Origin: Salinicola aestuarinus
GTDB lineage: Bacteria; Pseudomonadota; Gammaproteobacteria; Pseudomonadales; Halomonadaceae
DNA: 64,000 bases
NCBI RefSeq assembly: GCF_003206645.1
Contig: NZ_PZJP01000001.1
Coordinates: 255,940 to 319,939, forward strand
Direction: 5' to 3'
The notes beneath the pieces are model-generated. The model was not told the origin of the DNA, ran no database searches, and worked only from the letters and a program-made list of their open reading frames with translations. The position numbers and the translations under genes are program-made. Positions 55,301 through 62,332 of the stretch are shown here, piece after piece. Within the stretch, counting starts at the first letter, position 1. Each line of letters starts with the position of its first letter.

Positions 55301-55424
55301 CGAGCCTTCAGGCGTCACACTGGATGGCCAGACGCTTGAGAACACCGGCGAGGCACGCGTCGCGCTAGATGGCCAGGCGCACAAGCTGGTGATGCGACTG
55401 CAGAATACGGAAGGGGTGTCGTGA
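46383..55424 (+). CDS. ndvB: cyclic beta-1,2-glucan synthase (NdvB/ChvB type)
   Basis: A 3013-residue inner-membrane enzyme with the architecture of NdvB/ChvB. Membrane helices are near residues 410-455, 815-860 and 940-985. The GT84 catalytic part has VTLDSDTRLPRDTVARL (near 630) and QHRWARGDWQ (QxxRW, near 778). The glycoamylase-like domain lies near 1290-1560. Two GH94/carbohydrate-binding regions follow, the last with TGDWNDGFNRVGEGGQGESVWLGW (near 2687). It polymerises UDP-glucose, cyclises and trims the chain into periplasmic beta-1,2-glucan rings. A low-complexity insert at about 2090-2200 makes it longer than typical homologues (about 2800-2900). It starts at a GTG coupled to the leader ORF. 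Confidence 0.95.
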   Translation: MSLWTRFSRPSTADRPFWDTSHPVREALFGPERLEQHAESLARAQPITAQPPRVEPLNQRLGVNIKALGAIYHRLSVDAAHRRDTVPAAEWLLDHYHHVEKHAGDIRRDLPPGYYRQLPKLADGPFTGYPRVFGLTWAFVAHTDSRFDAVTLIRFLDAYQRVQPLTIGELWAVAISLRLVLVENVRRLGEQIVEARNARNAADALCERLLAPDADSSRVLAETDPDSLGSAADHFFAQLAKRLRDQDPGRSPALAWLERQMARRETTSTVVVQRALQRQGASNVSVRNAITSLRHIADFDWATLVERVSLVDRRLRARSRFGEMDFATRDRYRNAVEQLARGTDHDELGIAERALDAAAVAPPPMTPPAQATRLADPGYYLIAEGRTDFERELDFRTPPALRLRRLVLDMGLAGYAGACWFLTFALLGLAYWGLDAAGLISAWAWVWLTLMVLPANDIAMSLVNRMLGMGVGGEALPGLALARGVPASLRTLVAIPAMLGDAEELHELAERLEVHYLSGRNGDVSFALLLDDVDAASETRPDDAERLHTARDAVAALNRRHGPGPAGTRFLLLYRRRQFNAGEGHFMAWERKRGKLAELNRLLRGATDTSFVAIDGETPWVPTDVRYVVTLDSDTRLPRDTVARLVGKMAHPLSQPVLDAEGRVTHGYAILQPRVTPSLPIGRQGSRYQRLFSAPGGLDVYSAAVSDLYQDLFGEGSFAGKGIYAVDAFEMALAGRVPENSLLSHDLLEGIFARAGLASDVEVVEAEPERYDVAARRQHRWARGDWQLLPWLVGKGADRRALGAVGCWKVADNLRRTLLAPSLFAAFAVCAAFQAPVAGVAVLLTLAALIIPALLPISFALKPRHRDGDWRHHRRTVLRDLKLETGRCLLSVALLANQTWQMLDAIGRTLYRVYVSRRHLLEWTTAAALAKDRTLSVASFARAMAGGALLALIVVLILALFETPGWPLLLPLLAAWLAAPLIALWTSRAPADTTDNLKLDTTQARALRDIGRRTWQFFETFVTPASRALPPDNFQFDPKPKIAERTSPTNIGLYLLACVAARDFAWIGTRGAVERLEATFATLDSLERCRGHLYNWYDTASGEPLEPRYVSAVDSGNLAGHLIALANACEAWVKTPRVPDYREGLIDTLHLLHEDAGQDESLTQATRADLLDEITALIARLESDVDDHAQAESAATDVRQCLTAWRERLATDATQEAQREADARHAASDDAGGVKLASEAPADEADDTTRRAPIAYWLGRLEHCLDEHAADAVAEPAGQPSLTARLLALAERARTLTREMDFAFMLVPERKLMAIGYTPREDRLDDGCYDLLASEARLASLVGIAKGDLPTRHWFRLGRAVSPQRDGVALMSWSGSMFEYLMPSLVMRAPRDSLLEQTNRLVVACQQRYANGKGEPWGISESAYNARDLDFNYQYSNFGVPSLGLKRGLADNFVLAPYATALAAMVAPQAALENFARLRELGAEGRYGFFDAIDFTPTRLPMDRRFEVVRNVMAHHQGMTIVAIANALLDGRLRTHFHAEPMIQASELLLHERLPREVATLPSPNDAEPVVVAEPATAEAAVRSLTGVPLAQPLTHLLSNGRYSVMLTADGTGFSRWGTLAITRWREDPATSDWGSTIGLYHRESGQRWAAGGRRLPTPGEVDDATYSVDFAEDHARYVRNTPAFTTALDVLVSGEEDGEVRRVTITNNTDQPATIELTSYAELVLTTPPADDAHPAFAKMFVETDTLEAYQALTATRRHRDPTETPIWVGHFALIDAGTERVDEREERDAEGTSTIPSSSGAAASTRRDFQFETDRARFLGRGRNLQNAVALMPAGENQGMPPLSRRVGAVLDPVFALRYVVRIAPNHAAHVDFWTVAADSRDNLLALIDRHQDAGAFERARTLAWTQAQVQLRHLDITLDEASDFQRLAAPILYHDARFRAGEETLARGLSMQSDLWPMGISGDLPLVVLRIADTEEVGWVNTLLRAQEYWRAKGLGVDLVILNERSHSYLQELQDAIDTAVRTNLSPPQPSSQPPQGSVIVLRGHQLSPAAHALVLSVARVVLKAHKGPLHRQLTALLDVDGEPPMESRRDARPLAPLDHKGRRTPDGRTGALTNGKNGIKIGARLGIKTSAKEDAKESPRANPRSDGRPETTSPADAGGRPLAGASDPHASNPRDAARQAPAQHAPQETALSDAAIDGPPVEDLEFFNGIGGFARDGREYVCVLDDGATTPQPWINVIANPGFGFQVSAEGSGYVWADNSRDNQLTPWSNDPVSDPAGEVIYVQDADSGAITTATAAPCRTPGERGRYVARHGFGYSRFDHDTATLSLSLLQFVPREDPIKVSRLTLTNRSDAPRHLIVTYYANWVMGNSRAKTALYLTPAHDADTGALLMRNPWNMAFPNRVGFVDLGGRAQQWTTDRREFLGTGSLAAPEALTRRRPLSGWAGIGRDPATVLQCTLTLAPNESVTLDAFLGQASDAETARALIQRYREADLAAELESVEHYWRELHASLQVRTPDRAMDVMLNGWLTYQTLACRVTARSAFYQASGAYGFRDQLQDGMALTFALPELTRHHLLRAAGRQFVEGDVQHWWLPHSGQGVRTRIADDRVWLAFAAATYVQAADDEAVLDEPVGFLEAPKLAAGAHDEFSQPSPADETAPLLEHCVRALDQALEQFGEHGLPLIGTGDWNDGFNRVGEGGQGESVWLGWMLLRTLTLFDPLISQRDPARADRWRDRAEALRDALETHAWDGDWYRRATFDNGDWMGSKASVECRIDAIAQSWSVLSERADPERAARAMDSVAEHLIREEDGLALLFTPPFDKSEQEPGYIKGYPPGLRENGGQYTHAATWTILALAKLGQAERAHALFAMVNPVNHALTPEAVERYRVEPYVIAADVYSEPPNVGHGGWTWYTGSGGWFYQAGVRGILGIRREGRELIVAPVIPDDWPGYAATVELEGGRVEIRIERAEAGEPSGVTLDGQTLENTGEARVALDGQAHKLVMRLQNTEGVS

Positions 55425-55476
55425 CGTGCCTGACCCGGCTGGACGATCATCAGGGAGCCTACACGTAGTCACTCTC

Positions 55477-56409
55477 TTATCGCGTCACCACCAGCAATCC
55501 AGCCAGCAGCAGCGCCCCACCCACGAGAAAGCTGGCCGTGATCGGCTCGCCCAGTACCATCGCCCCGAACAGCACGCCAAATACCGGCGACAGAAACGAG
55601 AAGATGCCCAGTTGAGAAGCGAAGTAGCGTCGCAGCAGCGCAAACCAGAGCAGTAGCGCCGCGAAAGAGATGACCAGCGTCTGAAAGGCAAGACTGGCGA
55701 TCGCGACGCCGGTGATCTGGGCACGCCCGAGATCGCCCAGCAGGGCGCTGGCGGGCAGCAGCAGCAGGCCGGCAACGCAGAGCTGATAGCAGAGCGTCTG
55801 CACAGGCGGCGCGTCGGACAGCGACGAACGGCGTATCACCAGCGTGGTCGCGGCCCAGGAGAGACCGGCCAGAAGTCCCAGACAATCGCCGATCAGAAGG
55901 TCGCCGGCGTTATCGACGTCAGTCGACGGGGCCATCGCGAATGCCATGCCGCCGAAGGCCAGGGCAACACCGAGCCACTGGCGCCGCGAGAGTTGCTCTC
56001 CCGGCACCTGAAAGTGCAGCCCCAGGGCGGCGAAGATCGGCGCCGTATAGAGAAATACTGACATGTGCGAGGCCAGCGTATAGTCGAGCCCGCGCGCCAC
56101 GAAGACGAACTCTGCCACGAACCCCAGCCCCACCAGAACGCCGGGGCGGACATGTGCCCGCATGTCGTCCCACCGAATGCCCTGCCGGTGGGCAAGCATC
56201 ACGACCAGTAGCGCGGCGACAGAGGAACGGAGCGCAACCTGCACCAGCGGGGACATATCCGCGGCAACGGCTTTCATGGCGACCTGCTGAAAACCGAATG
56301 CCAGGCAGAACAGGACCATCAGCGCCCCGGCCTGCAGATCCAGGCGCCGGCGCACCGCCCCGCGCTGCGTCATTGGCGTCGTTTCACTCGGCGGCCCCGT
56401 CCTTGGCAT
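55477..56409 (-). CDS. EamA/DMT family transporter
   Basis: A 310-residue inner-membrane protein with ten predicted helices in two EamA repeats. The first repeat begins near residue 25 (LQAGALMVLFCLAFGFQQVAMKA) and the second near residue 170 (LGLLAGLSWAATTLVIRR). The end shows FSFLSPVFGVLFGAMVLGEPITASFLVGGALL, the usual EamA closing motif. ATG 56409 and ATG 56373 are both possible; neither has a clear ribosome site. Family members export amino acids or metabolites. Seven bp after the GNAT gene, on the same strand, so the two are probably co-transcribed; convergent with ndvB. Confidence 0.9.
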   Translation of the reverse strand: MPRTGPPSETTPMTQRGAVRRRLDLQAGALMVLFCLAFGFQQVAMKAVAADMSPLVQVALRSSVAALLVVMLAHRQGIRWDDMRAHVRPGVLVGLGFVAEFVFVARGLDYTLASHMSVFLYTAPIFAALGLHFQVPGEQLSRRQWLGVALAFGGMAFAMAPSTDVDNAGDLLIGDCLGLLAGLSWAATTLVIRRSSLSDAPPVQTLCYQLCVAGLLLLPASALLGDLGRAQITGVAIASLAFQTLVISFAALLLWFALLRRYFASQLGIFSFLSPVFGVLFGAMVLGEPITASFLVGGALLLAGLLVVTR

Positions 56410-56416
56410 AACGCCG

Positions 56417-56917
56417 CTACCACTCTTCTGCGGTGAGGGCGTAACGGTCGTGGTCGCGCCAGTCGCCGGCGATCTTCAAATAGCGCGGGGAGTGGCCCTC
56501 GAGCCGGAAGCCGACCGAACGCACCAGTCCCGCCGAGGCGCGGTTGTCGGGCTGGATATTGGCCTCCAGCCGATGCAGACCGTGTAGACCGAACGCCCTG
56601 TCGATCACCCGCGCCATTGCCTGTTTCATCAGGCCCTGGCCGCTATGCGGTGTGAAAGCGTAGTACCCCAGAGAGGCCGACTGAGAAGCCCCGCGGACGA
56701 TATCGTTGAGGTTGATACAGCCGATGAGCTGATCGCGCTCATTGCGGGCGAGGTAGCTGAAACGGTTATCCGCCGCGTATCTCACCAGGTGCGCGGCGAA
56801 GCGCTGCGGACTGTCCGGCGGGTCGACCCAGTCGCGGAACAGCGCTCGACTGCGTAGGACGGCGTCGAGAAACGTTGTCTCGTCGCTGGGTCGGACCTGA
56901 GAAACGGTGAGCGTCAT
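56417..56917 (-). CDS. GNAT acetyltransferase, RimJ/RimL type
   Basis: A 166-residue GNAT protein if begun at ATG 56917 (MTLTVSQVRPSD); longer frames to 56983 exist but the extra residues look non-family. The fold is visible in LIGCINLNDIVRGASQSASLGYYAFTPHSGQGLMKQAMARVI (acetyl-CoA-binding loop HSGQGLM near residue 100) and GLHRLEANIQPDNRASAGLVRSVGF. Such proteins acetylate N-terminal amines of ribosomal proteins or small amines and antibiotics. Co-oriented with the DMT exporter (seven bp), so a combined detoxification role is plausible but unproven. Confidence 0.88.
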   Translation of the reverse strand: MTLTVSQVRPSDETTFLDAVLRSRALFRDWVDPPDSPQRFAAHLVRYAADNRFSYLARNERDQLIGCINLNDIVRGASQSASLGYYAFTPHSGQGLMKQAMARVIDRAFGLHGLHRLEANIQPDNRASAGLVRSVGFRLEGHSPRYLKIAGDWRDHDRYALTAEEW

Positions 56918-57067
56918 GTTGGGGCTTTTCCACCACATCGACAGGGAGACAGACATCTTTTGCCTGCCGTCGGCGATCGTCAATCATGGCCGAATCGTCA
57001 TCACGCCACCGACGCCATGACGTCGGCCTCTCCTTTGCGACCGGGCAGTGCCCACATCCGCGCCAGA

Positions 57068-58234
57068 TCAGGACTCACTGCCATCGGCAGGGCGCGAGTC
57101 GCCGTAGCCGAAGTAGACCGTACGATTCCGCCCATTCGCTTTTGCCCGATATAGCGCCTGATCGGCGCATTTGAGTAACCGTTCGATGCCGTAGGTGCCG
57201 AAATCGGGGAACACAGTGTCAATGCTCGACACGCCGACGCTAACCGTGACATAGGCGCCCTCGCCAACGGCTTCATTGGGAATTCGCAACCGCTCGATCG
57301 CTTCACGCAGCCGCTCTCCCAACAGCCTGGCCCCCGCCTCGGTCGTACTGGGCAACACCAGCGCGAACTCTTCCCCGCCATAGCGCACCGCCAGATCGGC
57401 GGGCCGGCTGAGCACACTCTTCAATGCCTGCGTGATCTTCTGCAGACAGCGGTCACCGCCATCATGGCCATAGCGATCGTTGAACCGCTTGAAATGGTCG
57501 ACGTCACACATGACCACGGCCAGTCCACCGGACACCCGCGAGAGGCGCGACCATTCGCGCTCCAGTGCCGCATCCAGCGCCCGGCGATTGGCCAGCCCGG
57601 TCAGCGCGTCGGTATTGCTTAGCGTCTCGAGATACTGATTGCTCAGCGTCAGCTCGTCTTCGGCGTGGTCGATCTGCTGGCGAAAAAGATAAAGCATGAA
57701 CCCTGACAGCATCATGACGCCGACCACACTACCCGCGTACATGATGTCGACCCACGGCGAGGGCACCGGAGCGATCACGACATCCCGGGTGAAGAGATAA
57801 TGCGAGCCGATATACTGGCCGCCAAACAGCGCCATGATGAGTGCATAGACGCGCCCGCGCAGGTGCTGGTAAAGGAAAACCAGCACGGAAGCCAGCGCAA
57901 AATAGAACAGATTCACGCCAGCCTCGGTGCCGATCAAGGCGGTGACCACGAAAAGCTGGCTCCCCCCCACCGCGAGCAGCACGTTGCTGGCCGCGCTGTG
58001 CCGTCGTCGATGATTGAACAACAGCACCGACAAGTAGCCCGTCATGAAGCCGATATTGGCCAGAAAAACGCCGCCATACACGGAAAAGTCGTAAAAAAAA
58101 TAGAACAACTGATAGGGAATCGTGGCGACGGCGCCGAAGAGCCCCACCTGATTAGAAAGCGCGATCTGGCGACGCAATCGGAACGGATTTCCCTTCATAC
58201 CCGGCGACCATAATTTCTTGATCTTCTCGATCAT
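57068..58234 (-). CDS. membrane-bound GGDEF diguanylate cyclase
   Basis: A 388-residue protein. Six predicted membrane helices occupy about residues 25-200. A short linker (about 205-225) is followed by the GGDEF domain (about 225-380). The active site is RYGGEEF (near residue 320), an accepted active variant. An RPAD lies five residues before it, so the inhibitory I-site is present, implying product feedback. The A-site aspartate is in VVMCDVDHFKRFNDRYGHDGGD. It would synthesise cyclic di-GMP at the inner membrane in response to an unknown signal. The ATG at 58234 lacks an ideal ribosome site. Divergent from bioB. Confidence 0.93.
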   Translation of the reverse strand: MIEKIKKLWSPGMKGNPFRLRRQIALSNQVGLFGAVATIPYQLFYFFYDFSVYGGVFLANIGFMTGYLSVLLFNHRRRHSAASNVLLAVGGSQLFVVTALIGTEAGVNLFYFALASVLVFLYQHLRGRVYALIMALFGGQYIGSHYLFTRDVVIAPVPSPWVDIMYAGSVVGVMMLSGFMLYLFRQQIDHAEDELTLSNQYLETLSNTDALTGLANRRALDAALEREWSRLSRVSGGLAVVMCDVDHFKRFNDRYGHDGGDRCLQKITQALKSVLSRPADLAVRYGGEEFALVLPSTTEAGARLLGERLREAIERLRIPNEAVGEGAYVTVSVGVSSIDTVFPDFGTYGIERLLKCADQALYRAKANGRNRTVYFGYGDSRPADGSES

Positions 58235-58535
58235 GGGACCGCCTGCCTGGCATTGAGAAAGAGGGATCGCACGCGACTGCTCGGTGGAGTGATGGTCATC
58301 ATTCTATCGGCAGTGGTTTAATTTTCATTAGGCTCCCACCGTCTGGCTAACAATTTAGCGTAGCTCTCACTCAGCGAACTGCCATATCGTCACCGCGAAA
58401 GGCCCACCCCTTCGATGAAAACTGGTGTCGGTGTCGATACCGATCCAACTGTCAACCTAATAAGATTTTTGAAGTTGACCATAAACACTGGCAGAGTCAC
58501 TGTTATCTTTTTCGACACCATGGAGTTAACAGTTA
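58235..58535. other. divergent spacer, diguanylate cyclase versus bioB
   Basis: 301 bp, AT-richer than the coding surroundings, without a gene. Holds a candidate BirA operator at 58449-58481 and the promoters of both genes. The bioB ATG at 58536 has GGAG ten bases upstream. Confidence 0.6.
58449..58481. promoter_or_regulatory. candidate BirA operator of bioB
   Basis: CTGTCAACC, 15 bases, AGTTGACCA. The two halves resemble the BirA half-sites TTGTAAACC and GGTTTACAA (seven and six matches out of nine) with the normal spacer length, 55 bp upstream of bioB. Biotin-dependent repression is the expected effect. Confidence 0.55.
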
Positions 58536-59609
58536 ATGACCGGCTTTCGATACGACGTCGCCACTCAGGAGCCGTTACGTCACGACTGGCAGCGCCACGA
58601 GATCGAGGCACTACTGACATTGCCGCTCAACGAGTTGCTGTTTCGGGCGCAGAGCGTGCACCGCCAACACTTCGATCCCAACGCTGTCCAGATCTCCACA
58701 CTGCTATCGATCAAGACCGGCGCCTGCCCCGAAGACTGCAAGTACTGCCCGCAGTCCGGCCACTACAACACTGGGCTTAGGCGCGAAAAACTAATGCAGG
58801 TGGAGGCAGTGCTGGAAGAGGCGCGCCGCGCGAAGACGGTGGGGGCCAGCCGTTTCTGTATGGGCGCGGCCTGGAAGAACCCGCGGGCGAAGGACATGCC
58901 GTACGTGCTGGAGATGGTACGCGGCGTGCGCGCCATGGGACTCGAGACCTGCATGACGCTGGGCATGCTGACCCGCGATCAGGCCGAAGCGCTGGAGGCG
59001 GCCGGGCTGGATTACTACAACCACAATCTGGACACCTCACCGGAATACTACGGCGAGATCATCACCACCCGCACCTACGCCGACCGGCTCGAGACGCTGG
59101 ATCACGTCCGCCAGTCCGGCATGAAGATCTGCTCCGGCGGCATTCTGGGCATGGGCGAGAGTATCAACGACCGCGCCGGCCTTCTGCAGCAGCTCGCCAA
59201 CCTGCCCACCCATCCCGAGAGCGTGCCGATCAACATGTTGATCCGCGTTCAGGGCACGCCGCTCGAGAACGTCGAGGATCTCGACCCGATCGATTTCATT
59301 CGAACGATCGCCACTGCCCGCATTCTGATGCCCGCCTCTCACGTGCGCATGGCGGCCGGCCGCGAGCTGATGAGCGATGAGACCCAGGCCATGGCCTTCT
59401 TCGCCGGCGCCAACTCGATCTTTTACGGAGAGCGGCTGTTGACCGCGCAGAATCCTCAGGCTGCTCACGACAAGCGTTTATTCGAGCGCCTGGGGCTCTA
59501 TCCCGAGCAACGACACGATGTCGATGACGCCACCCACGAGGCCGTGCTCAACGACCGGATCCGCCAGGCGCAGGTCGCGGCCATGACCACCGATGCGACC
59601 GCGCGCTGA
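58536..59609 (+). CDS. bioB: biotin synthase
   Basis: A 357-residue radical-SAM enzyme. The [4Fe-4S] cysteines are in [10 protein letters not shown] (near residue 65), followed by PQSGHYNTG. The [2Fe-2S] ligands are [18 protein letters not shown] and [10 protein letters not shown], plus the Arg in RMAAGRE (near 269). All ligands are present. It inserts sulfur into dethiobiotin to make biotin. The start at 58536 has GGAG ten bases upstream. bioB stands alone here; other biotin genes (bioF, bioC, bioD) must be elsewhere. A BirA-like operator lies upstream. Confidence 0.97.
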   Translation: MTGFRYDVATQEPLRHDWQRHEIEALLTLPLNELLFRAQSVHRQHFDPNAVQISTLLSIKTGACPEDCKYCPQSGHYNTGLRREKLMQVEAVLEEARRAKTVGASRFCMGAAWKNPRAKDMPYVLEMVRGVRAMGLETCMTLGMLTRDQAEALEAAGLDYYNHNLDTSPEYYGEIITTRTYADRLETLDHVRQSGMKICSGGILGMGESINDRAGLLQQLANLPTHPESVPINMLIRVQGTPLENVEDLDPIDFIRTIATARILMPASHVRMAAGRELMSDETQAMAFFAGANSIFYGERLLTAQNPQAAHDKRLFERLGLYPEQRHDVDDATHEAVLNDRIRQAQVAAMTTDATAR

Positions 59610-60087
59610 GAACAAGGTCTGATAGCCGGGAGGCACGCGGGGATAGGCGGCAGACAGGATTGTCGCCTGACGCTGAAGTCGAATGCGGCAGCGAAGGGCA
59701 ATGATCAGCAAGTTGTTCCATAAATTCAGGCAAGAGAAGAAGCCTGGGAAGCCACTGCCGGCAACACGGGGAGAGCGTCGAGCAGTACGAGGTTTTCAGT
59801 CCCTCGGGTTATATCTCTGGTCATGACTCACGTCATTTTCGCGCGACAAATCGGCGTCTCCGGCCCCCATTGGCGTAAGCGATTTGACGTCTTTCGTCGT
59901 TTCAACACGCGCTGGCGTCGATAAACCCATCGCTCGACCGGCCCGCGTCAATCTGGCTACAAATGCGAATGCAACTGAGAAAAATTATCATTATTGACTG
60001 ACCACTCCCCCCTGCGGATAATCCCTGCGCCCGCCCACAACAAACCGCGGGTTAGATGACAAGGGATCAATCACTTTGGGGAACATC
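59610..60087. other. spacer between bioB and the TonB-dependent receptor
   Basis: 478 bp. It contains the Fur box (59977-59995) and an open frame of 41 codons at 59701-59826 (starts MISKLFHKFRQEKK) whose ribosome site is too close to the ATG to be trusted. The first 350 bp show no clear structure; I see no IS ends. Confidence 0.5.
59977..59995. promoter_or_regulatory. Fur box upstream of the siderophore receptor
   Basis: GAGAAAAATTATCATTATT matches 14 of 19 positions of the Fur consensus GATAATGATAATCATTATC, and the right two-thirds match almost exactly. It lies 92 bp before the receptor start, so iron-repressed expression is expected. Confidence 0.75.
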
Positions 60088-62226
60088 ATGATGAGCGGTC
60101 GCAATCGCCCGATCATGAGTCGCGAGAATTCGACCGGGTGGCACCACACCACGACGGCGATTCTCGTTGGCTCAGCACTATTCACCCTTCCCGCTACCAG
60201 TCATGCCCAGCAGACGGAGAGCGATGACGGCAAATACCGTCTATCCCCGGTCATCGTCAACGCTCAGGCACCCGCCGATAACGATGCTGATACCGTTGTG
60301 GCACGTGAACTGTCGGTCGGTGGGAAAGTCGCCACGAGCCTTCAGGACACCCCCGCCTCCGTCTCGGTGATTACCCAGAAAGAGATCGAACAGCGCGCCG
60401 CCCAGACGACCGAGGAAGTGCTGCAGTACACACCCGGCGTTGTCTCCGGCTACTACGGCTCCGATGACCGCAATGACTACTTTCAGATTCGCGGCTTCGA
60501 TGCGACCACGTATCGCGATGGCATGACGCTCGGCTCCATGCGTGGCGTGCGCGAAGATCCCTATGCCTACGAGCGTGTCGAGGTGCTGCGTGGGTCGAAC
60601 TCCACGCTGTTCGGCCCTGCCGATCCCGGCGGCTCGGTCAACTTCGTCAGCAAACGTCCGCGGTTCGAACGATTCGGCAACGGCTTCCTCTCCTACGGCT
60701 CGTTCGATCATAAGGAAGCCGGCCTCGACGTCGGTGACGTCGTGGACTCGGGCCAGACGCTCGCCTATCGCTTGACCGGCAAGATTCAGGACAGCGACCG
60801 CGAGTACGATCGCTCGAAGGACAACAGCGGGCTGCTGATGGGGGGACTGACCTGGGAGCCCACGGATCAGACCACGGCGACGCTGATCGTGGATTATCTC
60901 AGTCGAGACAACACGCCCAACAGCGGCGGCTATCCGCTCGACAAAGAGTACGACCGCGACGACTTCTTCGGAGAGCCCGGTTTCAACGACCAGGATGTCG
61001 ACCGCACCAGCGTCACCGGCCAGCTTCGCCACGACTTCGACAACGGCCTGACGCTGCGCGCCAACCTGCGCTACAGCGATCTGGAAGACAACTTCCAGTA
61101 CGTCTATATCAACGATGTTGCTGCGCGCACCGGCACGGTCGTGAACCGCGACTACTTCGGTACCGATACCGAGGCTCACGAGTTCATCGGCAATACGATC
61201 CTTCAGTACGACAACAGCGTCGGCGAGATCGACAGCAGCACCCTGGGCGGTGTCGAGTACCGCGACGCATCGACCGATACGCAGTCGATCTACGGGAATG
61301 CGACGCCGATCGACATCGCTAACCCCACCTATACCGGCGGTCCCGACGAGCTGACGATCTACCGGTACGAGCATCAGGATTTCAAAACCCGTTCGGTGTT
61401 CCTGACCCAGAACCTCTCCTTCTATGATCGCTTCGTGCTGAGCGCCGGGGTGCGCAATGACGCGATGGACCTCTCCAGCGAGGGAGCATCCTACGGTGAC
61501 CGGTTCGATGACAGCGACGATTTCTCGGAAACCACCTTCCGCGGTGCCCTGACCTATATCGTCAACGACGAACTCTCCACCTACGTCAGCTACGTCGAGT
61601 CGGTCGCACCGCCGGAAGTCGGTGTCACGCCAGAACGCGGAGAGCAGCAGGAGATTGGCGTGAAGTACTCGCCCGACGGGATGAACGCCCAGTTCTCGGC
61701 GGCGGTGTACAACCTCGAAAGAGACGATGTGACGATTGCCGTCGTCCAGGACAACGGCGCCATCGATCAGCAGACTGTCGGCGAATCGCGCGCGCGCGGT
61801 CTCGACCTGGAGGCCAAGGCGGAGCTGACCGACAACCTGAGCCTCGTCGGTGGCTACTCCTATCTGGATGCGGAAGTCGAAAAGGGGACGCTCCGGGATG
61901 GCACCTCGATCAAGGGCAACGCGCTCCAGACGGCCCCTAAACACACCGCCAAGCTGTGGGGCTATTACACGCTACCCGGTGAGGACATGAGCATCGGCCT
62001 TGGCGCTCGCTACACCGATGGCTACTACTACGACGCCGCTAACACCTCGAAAAGTGACTCGGCCACGCTGTTCGATGCGGCCTTCGATTACCGGATCGTT
62101 CAGAACACCGATTTCACGGTCAATGTCAGCAACATCTTCGATGAACAGCACGTCGTCGGCACGGGCACAGCCAACTACTACAACCCGGGCCGCGAGGTTC
62201 GCGCGAAAGTCAGCTACAACTGGTAA
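60088..62226 (+). CDS. TonB-dependent siderophore receptor
   Basis: A 712-residue outer-membrane receptor. The signal peptide (about 1-40, ending TSHAQ) is followed by the TonB-box-like LSPVIVNAQ. The plug domain (about 75-190) shows TPASVSVITQKEIEQRAAQTTEEVLQYTPGVVSGYYG and YFQIRGFDATTYRDG. A 22-strand barrel follows, and the C-terminal aromatic residue is the Trp of KVSYNW. It belongs to the siderophore branch (FcuA/FpvA/FhuE-like). ATG 60088 is preferred over ATG 60091 or the TTG at 60076 because GGGGA lies five bases before it. Imports ferric hydroxamate or similar with TonB energy. Controlled by the Fur box upstream. Confidence 0.93.
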   Translation: MMSGRNRPIMSRENSTGWHHTTTAILVGSALFTLPATSHAQQTESDDGKYRLSPVIVNAQAPADNDADTVVARELSVGGKVATSLQDTPASVSVITQKEIEQRAAQTTEEVLQYTPGVVSGYYGSDDRNDYFQIRGFDATTYRDGMTLGSMRGVREDPYAYERVEVLRGSNSTLFGPADPGGSVNFVSKRPRFERFGNGFLSYGSFDHKEAGLDVGDVVDSGQTLAYRLTGKIQDSDREYDRSKDNSGLLMGGLTWEPTDQTTATLIVDYLSRDNTPNSGGYPLDKEYDRDDFFGEPGFNDQDVDRTSVTGQLRHDFDNGLTLRANLRYSDLEDNFQYVYINDVAARTGTVVNRDYFGTDTEAHEFIGNTILQYDNSVGEIDSSTLGGVEYRDASTDTQSIYGNATPIDIANPTYTGGPDELTIYRYEHQDFKTRSVFLTQNLSFYDRFVLSAGVRNDAMDLSSEGASYGDRFDDSDDFSETTFRGALTYIVNDELSTYVSYVESVAPPEVGVTPERGEQQEIGVKYSPDGMNAQFSAAVYNLERDDVTIAVVQDNGAIDQQTVGESRARGLDLEAKAELTDNLSLVGGYSYLDAEVEKGTLRDGTSIKGNALQTAPKHTAKLWGYYTLPGEDMSIGLGARYTDGYYYDAANTSKSDSATLFDAAFDYRIVQNTDFTVNVSNIFDEQHVVGTGTANYYNPGREVRAKVSYNW

Positions 62227-62245
62227 CGCCGACTTTCCCGTCGGC

Positions 62246-62281
62246 AATCGCCCCCAGCGGCCTCGTCCGTTGGGGGCGATT
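62246..62281 (+). terminator. terminator after the TonB-dependent receptor
   Basis: AATCGCCCCCA (62246-62256) pairs perfectly with TGGGGGCGATT (62271-62281), followed by GTCTCTCC. A smaller GCCGAC/GTCGGC hairpin lies just before it (62228-62245). The pair sits between two convergent genes. Confidence 0.75.
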
Positions 62282-62332
62282 GTCTCTCCCCTTCTGCTGG
62301 CTTGCAGGCCGATTGGCGTTGACGCCCCCTCT

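Noticed and set aside
60241..61944. 567-codon minus-strand open frame opposite the TonB-dependent receptor
   Set aside because: Antisense shadow; the receptor frame is unmistakable, and the shadow has no start signal or motif.
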